A stretch of DNA of 64,000 nt from DASXTW01 sp036505215 (GTDB lineage: Bacteria > Actinomycetota > UBA4738), in assembly GCA_036505215.1 (NCBI GenBank), contig DASXTW010000046.1, positions 1 through 64,000 of the forward strand. The letters run 5' to 3'. Positions 34,914-43,140 of the stretch are shown one piece after another. The position numbers were made by a program, and so were the translations under genes. The notes under the pieces were generated by a model. It saw only the letters and a program-made list of their open reading frames with translations, was not told the DNA's origin and did no database searches. How positions within the stretch are numbered: the stretch's first letter is position 1; every line of letters starts with the position of its first letter.

Positions 34914-36215
34914 ATGATGCCCCGGTCGGAGTGGGGGGGGAAACCTCGGAGAGTGGTCTTGGCCCAGGACCAGTTCGATCAGCAGAGCGGCCGGGCACGT
35001 CTCGGCTTGCCGGAGAATGCGCAAGGCGTGCTGCCGAGCCAGTCGCTGGAAATGGCTGTCGAGCAAGGCATTATCGATGCGGGTGAGTTCAAGATTCCGA
35101 CTTCGAGTATTCAGCCCGCCAGCATCGACCTCCGCCTGGACGAATTGGCTTATCGGATCAGGTCCAGTTTCCTTCCCGACAAGCGGCCCGTCGAGGTAAA
35201 GCTCAAGGAGTTCGTCATTGACGAATTGGATCTCAGACGCGACGGCGCGGTCCTCGAAACCAATCGCCCCTACCTCGTCCCCCTGATCGAAGAGCTGAAT
35301 CTACCCGCGGACGTTCGTGGGAAGGCCAACCCCAAAAGCTCTACGGGCAGGCTCGACGTCTTTACCCGAGTTATCACCGACGAGAGCTTTCGCTTCGACG
35401 AGATCCGGGCCGGCTACAGAGGACGCCTCTATCTGGAGATCGTGCCGCTCTCTTTCACGGTGAAGGTGAGGCAGGGGCTTGCGCTGAATCAGCTCCGACT
35501 GTCCGTCGGCCGGTCCGTCCTGACTGATGAGGAGATCCGAGCGGTCCACGAAGAGGAGCCCATCCTGTATCGGGGCGGACGGCCCGCCGCGAGCGGCGAT
35601 TTCGCAACCGCAGGCGGTCTGTTCCTCAGCCTGGACCTACGAGGCGACGCGACCGGTCGGGTCGGATACCGCGCGAAAGACTACGCACCCGTTCTGGACA
35701 TGGCCCGTTTCGCCGAATACGACTGGGAAGATTACTGGGATCCTGTTCACCGCGAAGACGGAGACCGGATCGTGCTCGCGCCTGAGCGCTTCTATCTCTT
35801 GCTTTCAGAGGAGGCGGTGCGGATTCCTCCTGGCTACGCTGGGGAAATGGCGGCATACGATCCGACCAGCGGTGAGTTGCGAACGCACTACGCGGGGTTT
35901 TTCGATCCCGGGTTTGGGTTCGACCCTGCCGGCGGGTTCCACGGATCGCGCGCCGCGTTGGAAGTGCGCGCCCACGATGTTCCGTTCATGATCGAGCATC
36001 GACAGCGAGTGTGTACGTTGACTTTCGAACGGATGGCTGAGCTTCCTCGCGTCCTGTACGGCGAGTCGATCGGGTCCTCTTATCAGCAACAGACCGACAC
36101 ATTGGGGAAGCAATTCAGGCAGCCGACCCTTGAAACGGAAACGCCTCGGCAGCGCTCGCCGAAGCCAGATCACCCGGTGCTGTTCGATGACCCAAGTACC
36201 AGCGACACCGAATAA
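34914..36215 (+). CDS. dcd: Long two-domain 2'-deoxycytidine 5'-triphosphate deaminase
   Basis: Converts dCTP to dUTP. Up to 433 residues, over twice the 190 of usual Dcd, matching the long form best known from Alphaproteobacteria with two dUTPase-like domains. Domain 1 has the opening GVLPSQSLEMAVEQG, the Ser/Arg motif NPKSSTGRLDVFTR and the catalytic Glu in GRLYLEIVPLSF. Domain 2 has GYAGEMAAYDPTSGELRTHYAGFFDPGFGF. A TATGAT (34913-34918) overlaps the first ATG, so the true start may be TTG at 34959, which has GGAGAG before it. Codon use looks less GC-rich than in neighbours. Sits directly beside tRNA-Leu. Confidence 0.85.
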   Translation: MMPRSEWGGKPRRVVLAQDQFDQQSGRARLGLPENAQGVLPSQSLEMAVEQGIIDAGEFKIPTSSIQPASIDLRLDELAYRIRSSFLPDKRPVEVKLKEFVIDELDLRRDGAVLETNRPYLVPLIEELNLPADVRGKANPKSSTGRLDVFTRVITDESFRFDEIRAGYRGRLYLEIVPLSFTVKVRQGLALNQLRLSVGRSVLTDEEIRAVHEEEPILYRGGRPAASGDFATAGGLFLSLDLRGDATGRVGYRAKDYAPVLDMARFAEYDWEDYWDPVHREDGDRIVLAPERFYLLLSEEAVRIPPGYAGEMAAYDPTSGELRTHYAGFFDPGFGFDPAGGFHGSRAALEVRAHDVPFMIEHRQRVCTLTFERMAELPRVLYGESIGSSYQQQTDTLGKQFRQPTLETETPRQRSPKPDHPVLFDDPSTSDTE

Positions 36216-36255
36216 AACGGGTGATCGGCCGGTGCAGCTCGTCGAAATCCGCTTG

Positions 36256-36340
36256 TGCGGGTGAGAGGATTTGAACCTCCATGGGCTTACGCCCACACGG
36301 ACCTGAACCGTGCGCGTCTGCCAGATTCCGCCACACCCGC
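36256..36340 (-). tRNA. tRNA-Leu (anticodon CAG)
   Basis: Read on the minus strand, 85 bases. Acceptor stem GCGGGTG pairs with CACCCGC, the anticodon stem CACGG/CCGTG encloses the loop TTCAGGT, there is a long variable arm (TGGGCGTAAGCCCA), and the T loop is TTCAAAT. The long variable arm and CAG anticodon identify leucine. CCA is not encoded. Its position beside fhaA, on the opposite strand, is as in other actinobacteria. Confidence 0.95.
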
Positions 36341-36405
36341 GGTGGTAGTGATGGTAGCAGCCGCTCCTACATCGCAAGAAGGGGAGTAAGGCGAGCGGCC
36401 CTGGA

Positions 36406-36411
36406 TATAAT
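36406..36411 (+). promoter_or_regulatory. -10 element of the fhaA-pknB operon
   Basis: A perfect TATAAT 36 bases before the fhaA start. No good -35 is seen 16-18 bases upstream (GGAGTA region), so it may need an activator or a different sigma factor. It lies in the 107-base gap between tRNA-Leu and fhaA. Confidence 0.5.
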
Positions 36412-36447
36412 CCGGCAAAAGTACCCCATCTACCTGCGCAAACGATC

Positions 36448-37176
36448 GTGGGCATCCTCTCCGAATTCGAGCGTCGCCTGGAAGGCGCGATCGAGGGCCT
36501 GTTCACCAAGGCCTTCCGCACCGGCCTGCAACCGGTGGAGCTGGCCACCCGCATCCTCAGGGAGATGGAAGCGAACAAGACGATTGGCGTTCGGGACGTC
36601 TGGGTGCCGAACGGCTACGTCTTCTACCTGTCCCAGCCCGATCGGGATCGTTTCAGCGGCACGGAGAAGCACCTTCGTCGCGAACTCGAACAGGTGGTCA
36701 GAGCAGGCGCGGCCGAGCGTGGCTGGGGTCTGGTCGGACCACCGGAGGTCCAGTTCCACACCGACGCCCAGCTCAAACAGGGGGAGTTCAGGTGCGAGCC
36801 CCTACTGATCGAGGGCCCCACCACCGGGGGGGCCGCTCCCGTCCAGGCACCGACTGGCGGTGACCATGAGCCCGACCGCAAGGATCGTGGCGCCCAGCTC
36901 GTGGTGATCGAGAAGGGGAAGGCCGGCAAGGCGTTCCCGCTCGCCAAGGATCGGGTAATCATCGGGAGACTCGGCGAATCCGACCTCGTGTTGTCCGATC
37001 CCGGCGTGAGCAGGCGCCACGCCGAGGTTCGGCACGAGGACGGCAACTACGTGATCGCCGACCTCGGCTCCACGAACGGGACGATGGTGAACGAAGCGAC
37101 GATCGGGGAACGGGTACTCGAGGAGGGGGACCGAATCACGGTCGGTCGAACCGTCCTGGAGTTCCGGAGGCGCTAG
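36448..37176 (+). CDS. fhaA: FhaA-type protein (DUF3662 plus FHA domain)
   Basis: A 242-residue cytoplasmic phosphothreonine reader. The N-terminal DUF3662 domain (about 1-115) begins MGILSEFERRLEGAIEGLF. The C-terminal FHA domain (about 150-240) has the phosphate-binding GR, SRRHAE and GSTNGT motifs. In mycobacteria FhaA binds phosphorylated MviN/MurJ and PknB to control wall synthesis. The linker is much shorter than in the 500-residue mycobacterial form. GTG start at 36448. Confidence 0.92.
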   Translation: MGILSEFERRLEGAIEGLFTKAFRTGLQPVELATRILREMEANKTIGVRDVWVPNGYVFYLSQPDRDRFSGTEKHLRRELEQVVRAGAAERGWGLVGPPEVQFHTDAQLKQGEFRCEPLLIEGPTTGGAAPVQAPTGGDHEPDRKDRGAQLVVIEKGKAGKAFPLAKDRVIIGRLGESDLVLSDPGVSRRHAEVRHEDGNYVIADLGSTNGTMVNEATIGERVLEEGDRITVGRTVLEFRRR

Positions 37177-37179
37177 CTC

Positions 37180-37632
37180 GTGCCTCCGTTCGTCCTCACG
37201 GTCCTCAAGGTGGTCTTCCTCGCCCTCCTGTATTTCTTCATCTATCGGGCCATCCGCTCGGTCGTGGTGGACCTCCGGCCGGCCGCGCGGACACAGGCTG
37301 GTCGGGAGAAGGCAGCGGCGAAGCCGAAGGGAGGGAGAAAGGCCCCTCGGAGCCTGGTGGTTCTCGACGAGCAAGGCTCCAAGAAGGAGACGGTCCGCCT
37401 GGACGGCACTCTCCAGGTGGGGCGGGCGGATGCCTGCCAGGTTCGACTCTCGGACACCTACGTCTCCTCCTTCCACGCGCGCATCTACAGCCAGAACGGT
37501 TCGTGGTATGTGGAGGATCTGGGCTCGACCAACGGCACCTACCTGAACCAGCACCGGATCACTGCGCCGGCCGAGCTGCGGGCAGGTGATCGGGTGCGCA
37601 TCGGAAAGACCACACTGGAGTTTCGACGATGA
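37180..37632 (+). CDS. fhaB: FhaB-type FHA protein
   Basis: A 150-residue protein: an N-terminal membrane segment (about 5-24), a basic linker and a C-terminal FHA domain with VGRADAC, SSFHARI and GSTNGTYLN. In other actinobacteria FhaB (FipA in M. tuberculosis) links kinase signalling to septal growth. GTG start at 37180, three bases after fhaA. Confidence 0.92.
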   Translation: MPPFVLTVLKVVFLALLYFFIYRAIRSVVVDLRPAARTQAGREKAAAKPKGGRKAPRSLVVLDEQGSKKETVRLDGTLQVGRADACQVRLSDTYVSSFHARIYSQNGSWYVEDLGSTNGTYLNQHRITAPAELRAGDRVRIGKTTLEFRR

Positions 37633-37675
37633 CGGGGGGCGGCGGACGATTCGCGGGCCGGGGACTGTGGGACCC

Positions 37676-38899
37676 ATGAGAGTCAAGGCGGGGGTAAGGA
37701 GCGACATCGGGCGCATGCGCCAGCGCAACGAGGACGCCTACCTCGTGAAGGACAGCCTGTTCGTGGTGGCGGACGGGATGGGCGGACACCGCGGTGGGGA
37801 CGTCGCTTCCACGCTCGCCGTGGAGTCCATCGAGTCGGGTGCCTCGGCGAAGGTCACGCTGGAAGAACTGGTCGCCGAGATCCAGAAGGCCAACCGGGCA
37901 GTGCTGGAACGGGGTGAGGCCGACCGAGACCTCCGCGGGATGGGCACAACGATCACCGCCGTGATCGCCGAGGACGCCAAGGCCCACGTGGCCCACGTCG
38001 GGGACTCGCGAGCGTACCTGCTGCGAGACGGAGCCCTCCAGCAGCTCACCGAGGACCACACGCTCGTCCAGCGCATGGTTCGCGAGGGACGGCTCACCGA
38101 GGACGAAGCTGCCCATCACCCCCAGCGAAGCGTCCTGACCCGGGCCCTCGGCGTGGACGAGGACATCCCCGTCGACGAGCTGAGCCTGGACGTGCACCCG
38201 GGCGACCGTCTGCTCCTGTGCTCCGACGGGCTGACGAGCATGGTCGATCGTGGCCGCATCCAGAAGATCCTCGAGCGCGAACGGGATCCCCAGGCCGCCT
38301 GCGACAAGTTGATCGATGCCGCCAACCGGGCAGGGGGCGACGACAACATCACGGTGATCGTCCTCGACTTCGAACAGGACGGCGGCGACTCGACGACCCA
38401 GGTCGCCCCGGCCTCGGGGACGAGCTCGTCGGACGAAGACCCGCGGACGGCATCGACGGAAGGCAGGTCATCCGGAACAACCGTTGCAGCCGGTGCTTCG
38501 GAGGACGGGCAGCCGGCGACTCGCGCTGTACCCGTCGTCAAGGAAGAGGCCGAGCGGCCGCGGCGGCCGCGGATCCGGTGGCGTCGGGTAGCCGTGTGGG
38601 TCGGGGCCCTGGTCGTATTGATCGTGGCAGCGCTCATCGGGGCCCGCGCCTACATCGGGCATCAGTGGTACGTGGGTGACTCGAATGGCAGGGTGGCCAT
38701 CTACAACGGGATCCCGACGGAGGTGCTGGGCTTCGAGCTCTCCCACGTCAAACAGGTCACGAACCTCGACGCGCGCCAGGCCGAGCGCCTGCAGCCATGG
38801 TCCGATCTGAAGGACGGGATCACGGCGAAGAACCTCTCGGTCGCACGAACCATCGTGGAGCAGATCCGACGTGACCTTCAGCCGGAAGGAACCGGATGA
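37676..38899 (+). CDS. pstP: PP2C-family Ser/Thr protein phosphatase
   Basis: A 407-residue membrane phosphatase that reverses PknA/PknB phosphorylation. The catalytic domain (about 1-235) keeps the metal-binding acidic residues: QRNEDAYLV, VADGMGGHRGG, GDSRAYLL, CSDGLTSMV and GGDDNITVIVLD. A Ser/Thr/Asp-rich linker is followed by one membrane segment (about 300-322) and an outside domain of about 85 residues. The start at 37676 gives the canonical N-terminus. Confidence 0.94.
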   Translation: MRVKAGVRSDIGRMRQRNEDAYLVKDSLFVVADGMGGHRGGDVASTLAVESIESGASAKVTLEELVAEIQKANRAVLERGEADRDLRGMGTTITAVIAEDAKAHVAHVGDSRAYLLRDGALQQLTEDHTLVQRMVREGRLTEDEAAHHPQRSVLTRALGVDEDIPVDELSLDVHPGDRLLLCSDGLTSMVDRGRIQKILERERDPQAACDKLIDAANRAGGDDNITVIVLDFEQDGGDSTTQVAPASGTSSSDEDPRTASTEGRSSGTTVAAGASEDGQPATRAVPVVKEEAERPRRPRIRWRRVAVWVGALVVLIVAALIGARAYIGHQWYVGDSNGRVAIYNGIPTEVLGFELSHVKQVTNLDARQAERLQPWSDLKDGITAKNLSVARTIVEQIRRDLQPEGTG

Positions 38900-40293
38900 T
38901 GCAGAAGCAGATCCTGGAGGATCGGACGCACGGCACGCAGCTCGCCCTCACCATCCTGGCGGTAGTGCTCTCGGTGGGCGCCTACGTCCTGGTCACCCTG
39001 GGCAAGACGGGCAAGACTCCCCCAGGCATCGGCGGGTTCGTCGCCGTGGTGGGGCTGAGCTACCTCCTGGCCCACTTTCTGACCACGCGGCTGGCGCCGG
39101 GAGCCGATCCGGTGATGCTTCCCGTGGCCGCCGTTCTGGCCGGTATCGGCTACGCCATGATCTCCCGGCTGAACCCGGGACTGGCCGAAGAGCAGTTCGG
39201 CTGGCTGATGTTGGGGCTCACGCTCTTCGCGGCGACGTTGCTGATCGTGCGAGATCACCGGGTCCTCGACGCCTACACGTACACCATCGGCCTCCTCGGG
39301 ATCCTTTTTCTGTTGATGCCCATCGCCCCCGGCCTCGGCAGGGAGATCAACGGGGCCCGCCTGTGGATCCGGCTGGGACCGCTTGCCTTCCAGCCGTCCG
39401 AGATCGGCAAGGTCCTCATCGTCATCTTCCTTGCCTCGTATCTGAACGCAAAGAAGGAACTGCTGGCGGTGGCCACCCGCCGCGTGGGGCCGATCCGGCT
39501 TCCCGAGCCTCGCTACCTCGGTCCCCTCCTCGTTGCGTGGGGCGTCTCGCTGGCCGTGCTGTTCTTGGAGAAGGATCTGGGATCATCGCTGCTCTTCTTC
39601 GGCATCTTCGTGGTCATGCTGTGGGCGGCAACCGCCCGCGGCACCTACCTGGCGCTCGGCTTGGTCCTGTTCATCGCCGGAGCTCTGATCGGGTACGCGG
39701 CGTTCGGCCACGTCCAGAACCGCGTGACGATATGGCTCCACGCGTTGGCGCCCAGGTACGTCCAGGGGGACGGCTATCAGATCGCCCAGGGAGAGTTCGC
39801 CATGGCGACGGGCGGGATCGCGGGGACCGGCCTGGGGCAAGGCCATCCGGGCCTCATCCCCTTTGCCGCGACCGACTTCATCTTCCCGGCCGTCGGGGAG
39901 GAGCTCGGGCTGTTCGGCACCACCGCCCTCCTGCTGCTCTATGTCGTGCTGATCGGACGAGGGCTACGGGCGGCCGTCTCCCGCGAAGACGGCTTCAGCA
40001 AGCTGCTCGCCACCGGTTTGACCAGTGCCCTCGCCCTCCAGACGTTCATCATCGTGGGCGGCGTTACCAGACTGATCCCGCTGACCGGTATCACGTTACC
40101 GTTCGTCTCCTACGGCGGGTCGAGCCTGGTGGCGAACTTCGTCCTGCTGGCGCTGCTCGTCCGGGTATCCGCGCGGCCCCCGGCCCACGCCCGGGGCAGC
40201 CCCAGCCGAGGCCGCCCCAGACCGGTCGGTAGTGTCCGCCCTGAGGGAACCTCCGAGCCGACCGTGGTCACGTCCCAGGCAGAGGAGCCCTGA
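38896..40293 (+). CDS. rodA: RodA/FtsW-family peptidoglycan glycosyltransferase
   Basis: A 465-residue SEDS-family polymerase that builds glycan strands from lipid II. Ten or so membrane segments. The family motifs include NGARLWIRLGPLAFQPSEIGK, the catalytic Asp region LEKDLGSSLLFF, and VGGVTRLIPLTGITLPFVSYGGSS. Paired with the following class B PBP. ATGA overlap with pstP. The C-terminal 35 residues are Pro/Arg-rich. Confidence 0.94.
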   Translation: MMQKQILEDRTHGTQLALTILAVVLSVGAYVLVTLGKTGKTPPGIGGFVAVVGLSYLLAHFLTTRLAPGADPVMLPVAAVLAGIGYAMISRLNPGLAEEQFGWLMLGLTLFAATLLIVRDHRVLDAYTYTIGLLGILFLLMPIAPGLGREINGARLWIRLGPLAFQPSEIGKVLIVIFLASYLNAKKELLAVATRRVGPIRLPEPRYLGPLLVAWGVSLAVLFLEKDLGSSLLFFGIFVVMLWAATARGTYLALGLVLFIAGALIGYAAFGHVQNRVTIWLHALAPRYVQGDGYQIAQGEFAMATGGIAGTGLGQGHPGLIPFAATDFIFPAVGEELGLFGTTALLLLYVVLIGRGLRAAVSREDGFSKLLATGLTSALALQTFIIVGGVTRLIPLTGITLPFVSYGGSSLVANFVLLALLVRVSARPPAHARGSPSRGRPRPVGSVRPEGTSEPTVVTSQAEEP

Positions 40294-41759
40294 TGGACAG
40301 GCAGATCCGGCGCCTGGGCTACGCGTTCATCGCCTTGTTCGTGCTGCTGTTCGCGGCCGTCAATTACATCCAGGTGTACGCGGCGAACGATCTTGCCAAC
40401 AACCCGGCGAACCAGCGCCTGTTGCTCCAGGAATACGACGTCCACCGCGGGCAGATCCTGGCCCGGGACGAGCGGACCATCCTGGCCACGAGCAAGGCCA
40501 CCAAAGGCAAGCTGAAATACCTTCGGGTGTATCCTCGCGCCCGCCTCTACGCCGGGATCACCGGCTTCTACTCCGTGGTGTTCGGACGCTACGGCCTGGA
40601 GCAGACGCAGAACGACTGGCTCGCCGGCCGGGCCTCCGAGCTGCTTGCCCAGAACCTGGTCGACGAGATCCTCGGCCGGGACAAACGCGGAGCCACCGTG
40701 GTCACGACGATCGACCCGAAGCTCCAGCGCGTTGCCGCCAGGCAATTGGGCTCGCTGCCCGGTGGGGTGGTGGCGATGGATCCCACGACCGGAGAAATCC
40801 TGGCTCTTGTAGCCAACCCCTCCTACGACCCGAACGATCTGTCCTCCCACGAGCTGAAGGAGGTCAGGTCGGCTCGGGCGAAGCTGCTCGAGGATCCGGA
40901 CAAACCGCTGCTCTCCCGCGCGGCCCAGGAGCTGTTCCCTCCGGGTTCGACGTTCAAGCTGGTCACGGCGGCGGCGGCGCTGGAGAACGGAATGAAGCCC
41001 GACACGAAGTTCCCCAACCCGCCGGTCCTCAAGCTTCCCCAGACCACCCACGAGCTCCACAACTTCGGCGGCGAGCACTGCCTTGGAGGAGCGGCCCAGC
41101 TCACCCTGGCGCAGGCCCTGGAGGTCTCGTGCAACGTGGTGTTCGGCCAGATCGGGCTCAAGCTGGGAGCCGACAAGCTGGTGGGCCAGGCGCGGAAGTT
41201 CGGCTTCGACCAGGATGTACCGCTCGAGATCCCCTACGCCAGCGGAAGGATCCCCCCGGTCAAGGACTTCCAGAACGCGCTGCCGGCCGTGGCCTTCTCC
41301 GCCATCGGGCAGCAGAGCGTGGGGGCGAACCCGCTGCAGATGGCGCTGGTGGGGGCGGCCATCGCCAACAGGGGCGTGGAGATGACGCCGCGGCTGGTCA
41401 AGGAGATCCGTGACCCGTCCGGACGAGTGATCAAGTCCTTCCGTCCAAAGCCATGGGGTCAGCCCATCTCCCAAGGCACCGCCAAAGACCTCACCCGCAT
41501 GATGATCAAGGTTGTCGAGGCGGGAACGGGCACCGCAGCGCAGATCCCGGGAGTGACTGTGGCCGGCAAGACGGGGACCGCCGAGACGACGTCGGGGAAT
41601 CCCCACGCGTGGTTCGTGTCCTTCGCCCCCGCCCAGGATCCGGAGATCGTCGTCGCCGTGGTGGTGCTGAACGGCGGGAGCCTCGGCAGCGAGGCCACCG
41701 GAGGACACGTGGCCGCCCCCATCGCCCGGGCCGTGATCAGGGCGGCCCTGGGAGGCTGA
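40293..41759 (+). CDS. pbpA: Class B penicillin-binding protein (PbpA)
   Basis: A 488-residue transpeptidase, cognate partner of the upstream RodA. N-terminal anchor (about 7-27), a short dimerisation domain, and a transpeptidase domain with SxxK in PPGSTFKLV, SxN in VSCNVVF and KTGTAET. One-base overlap with rodA. A PknB substrate in mycobacteria. Confidence 0.94.
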   Translation: MDRQIRRLGYAFIALFVLLFAAVNYIQVYAANDLANNPANQRLLLQEYDVHRGQILARDERTILATSKATKGKLKYLRVYPRARLYAGITGFYSVVFGRYGLEQTQNDWLAGRASELLAQNLVDEILGRDKRGATVVTTIDPKLQRVAARQLGSLPGGVVAMDPTTGEILALVANPSYDPNDLSSHELKEVRSARAKLLEDPDKPLLSRAAQELFPPGSTFKLVTAAAALENGMKPDTKFPNPPVLKLPQTTHELHNFGGEHCLGGAAQLTLAQALEVSCNVVFGQIGLKLGADKLVGQARKFGFDQDVPLEIPYASGRIPPVKDFQNALPAVAFSAIGQQSVGANPLQMALVGAAIANRGVEMTPRLVKEIRDPSGRVIKSFRPKPWGQPISQGTAKDLTRMMIKVVEAGTGTAAQIPGVTVAGKTGTAETTSGNPHAWFVSFAPAQDPEIVVAVVVLNGGSLGSEATGGHVAAPIARAVIRAALGG

Positions 41760-41763
41760 GCGG

Positions 41764-43140
41764 ATGAGCCGAGTCGATGCCGACGTTCTCCTGGGTGGCC
41801 GATACCGGCTGACCCGTCGGATGGCATCGGGCGGCATGGGACAGGTGTGGGAGGCGGAGGACACCGTCCTGCACCGGATGGTGGCGATCAAGGTCCTCTC
41901 GGAGGGGCTTTCCTCGGACCCGAAGTCCGCCGAGCGGTTCCGCCGCGAAGCCAGGGCCGCGGCCGGCCTCTCCCATCCAAACGTGGCGGGTGTGTTCGAC
42001 TACGGCGAGGACGACAGCACCCAGTTCATCGTGATGGAGCTGGTCGAGGGCGAGACCTTGGCCGAGCATATCCGCCGAGAAGGCAGGCTCGATCCTCCCG
42101 AGGCCGCAAGGATCGCGCGCGAGATCGCCGCTGCCGTCGAGGCGGCCCACCAGGCCGGCATCGTTCACCGCGACATCAAGCCCGGGAACGTGATGCTCAC
42201 CGACAAGGGTGAGGTGAAGGTACTCGACTTCGGCATCGCCGCCGCTTCGGGGCCCAACCTCACGGCCACCGGGTTCACCATCGGGACCGCTGTGTACCTG
42301 TCGCCGGAGCAAGCAGCCGGGAAACGGGCTACTCCAGCTTCCGACGTGTACTCGCTTGGCGTTGTCCTGTACGAGATGCTCGCCGGGCGGCCACCCTTCA
42401 CGGGGGACACGCCGATCGCCGTCGCAGCCGCCCATGTCTCGCAAGAAGCGCCGGCACTCGCCGAGGAGGTGCCCGGCGTCCCCGCCCACTTGGCTCTGGC
42501 CTGCCAGAAAACCCTGGCGAAGGATCCTGCGGGTCGGCCGGCGTCGGCGGGGGAGTTCGGCCGCATGCTGGAGGTACCAGACGAGGCAACCGAGCAGAGC
42601 TCTCCCCACGTCCCACATGGCGACCCGACCTCTTCGGAACGAACCACGGCCGAGGTTCCACCTGCCGAGTCGACCGCTGTGCTCCCGCCAGCGGACTCCA
42701 CGGCGGTACTTCCGGGTGCAGAGGCAGCACTCCAGGAAGTTCCGCGGAGGCCGGCGCGGGGTCGGCGGCCTGGTGGTCCCTGGAGAAATCGCGTTCTCTG
42801 GATCCTTGGAGCGATCCTGGTTGGAATGCTGCTTCTGGCCCTGGTCCTGTCTAGCTTCGTCGGCGGCGGCGTCTCCGCAGCGAGAGTGAAGGTCCCCAGC
42901 GTGGTCGGACTCAAGTTGGCCGACGCCGAAGAGAGGCTGCACGAGGACGGTCTGCAGGTTGGCGACGTCAAGCGGGTCGAGGGGCTGACCGACACCGTTG
43001 TGCGGACCGATCCGCCCGAGGGATCATCTGTCGCCCCGGGCACCACCGTAACCTTGTACATCGGAGCCCAGCCAGACACCACAAGGAGTGATCAGGGCGG
43101 CAAGGGGAAGGGCAAAGGGAAGGGGCACGGCGACGACTGA
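41764..43140 (+). CDS. pknA: Ser/Thr protein kinase with one PASTA domain (PknA position)
   Basis: A 458-residue kinase. Kinase domain (about 10-270) with MASGGMGQVWEA, VAIKVL, HRDIKPGNVM and DFGIAAAS; a linker with repeated Ala/Thr-rich units (about 300-325); membrane segment (about 342-366); one PASTA domain (about 376-440); and a Lys/Gly-rich end. Mycobacterial PknA lacks PASTA domains, so this one may sense wall fragments itself. Overlaps pknB by one base. Confidence 0.9.
   Translation: MSRVDADVLLGGRYRLTRRMASGGMGQVWEAEDTVLHRMVAIKVLSEGLSSDPKSAERFRREARAAAGLSHPNVAGVFDYGEDDSTQFIVMELVEGETLAEHIRREGRLDPPEAARIAREIAAAVEAAHQAGIVHRDIKPGNVMLTDKGEVKVLDFGIAAASGPNLTATGFTIGTAVYLSPEQAAGKRATPASDVYSLGVVLYEMLAGRPPFTGDTPIAVAAAHVSQEAPALAEEVPGVPAHLALACQKTLAKDPAGRPASAGEFGRMLEVPDEATEQSSPHVPHGDPTSSERTTAEVPPAESTAVLPPADSTAVLPGAEAALQEVPRRPARGRRPGGPWRNRVLWILGAILVGMLLLALVLSSFVGGGVSAARVKVPSVVGLKLADAEERLHEDGLQVGDVKRVEGLTDTVVRTDPPEGSSVAPGTTVTLYIGAQPDTTRSDQGGKGKGKGKGHGDD

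Noticed and set aside
34843..36262. Possible attachment repeats flanking the long dcd (GTGCGGG at 34843 and at 36255 by the tRNA end)
   Set aside because: Only 7 bases match and no integrase gene is present; chance is likely in GC-rich DNA.
38871..40232. Second plus frame of 453 codons inside rodA, and a 593-codon minus frame at 40110-41891
   Set aside because: Both overlap motif-perfect rodA and pbpA and have no recognisable domain.
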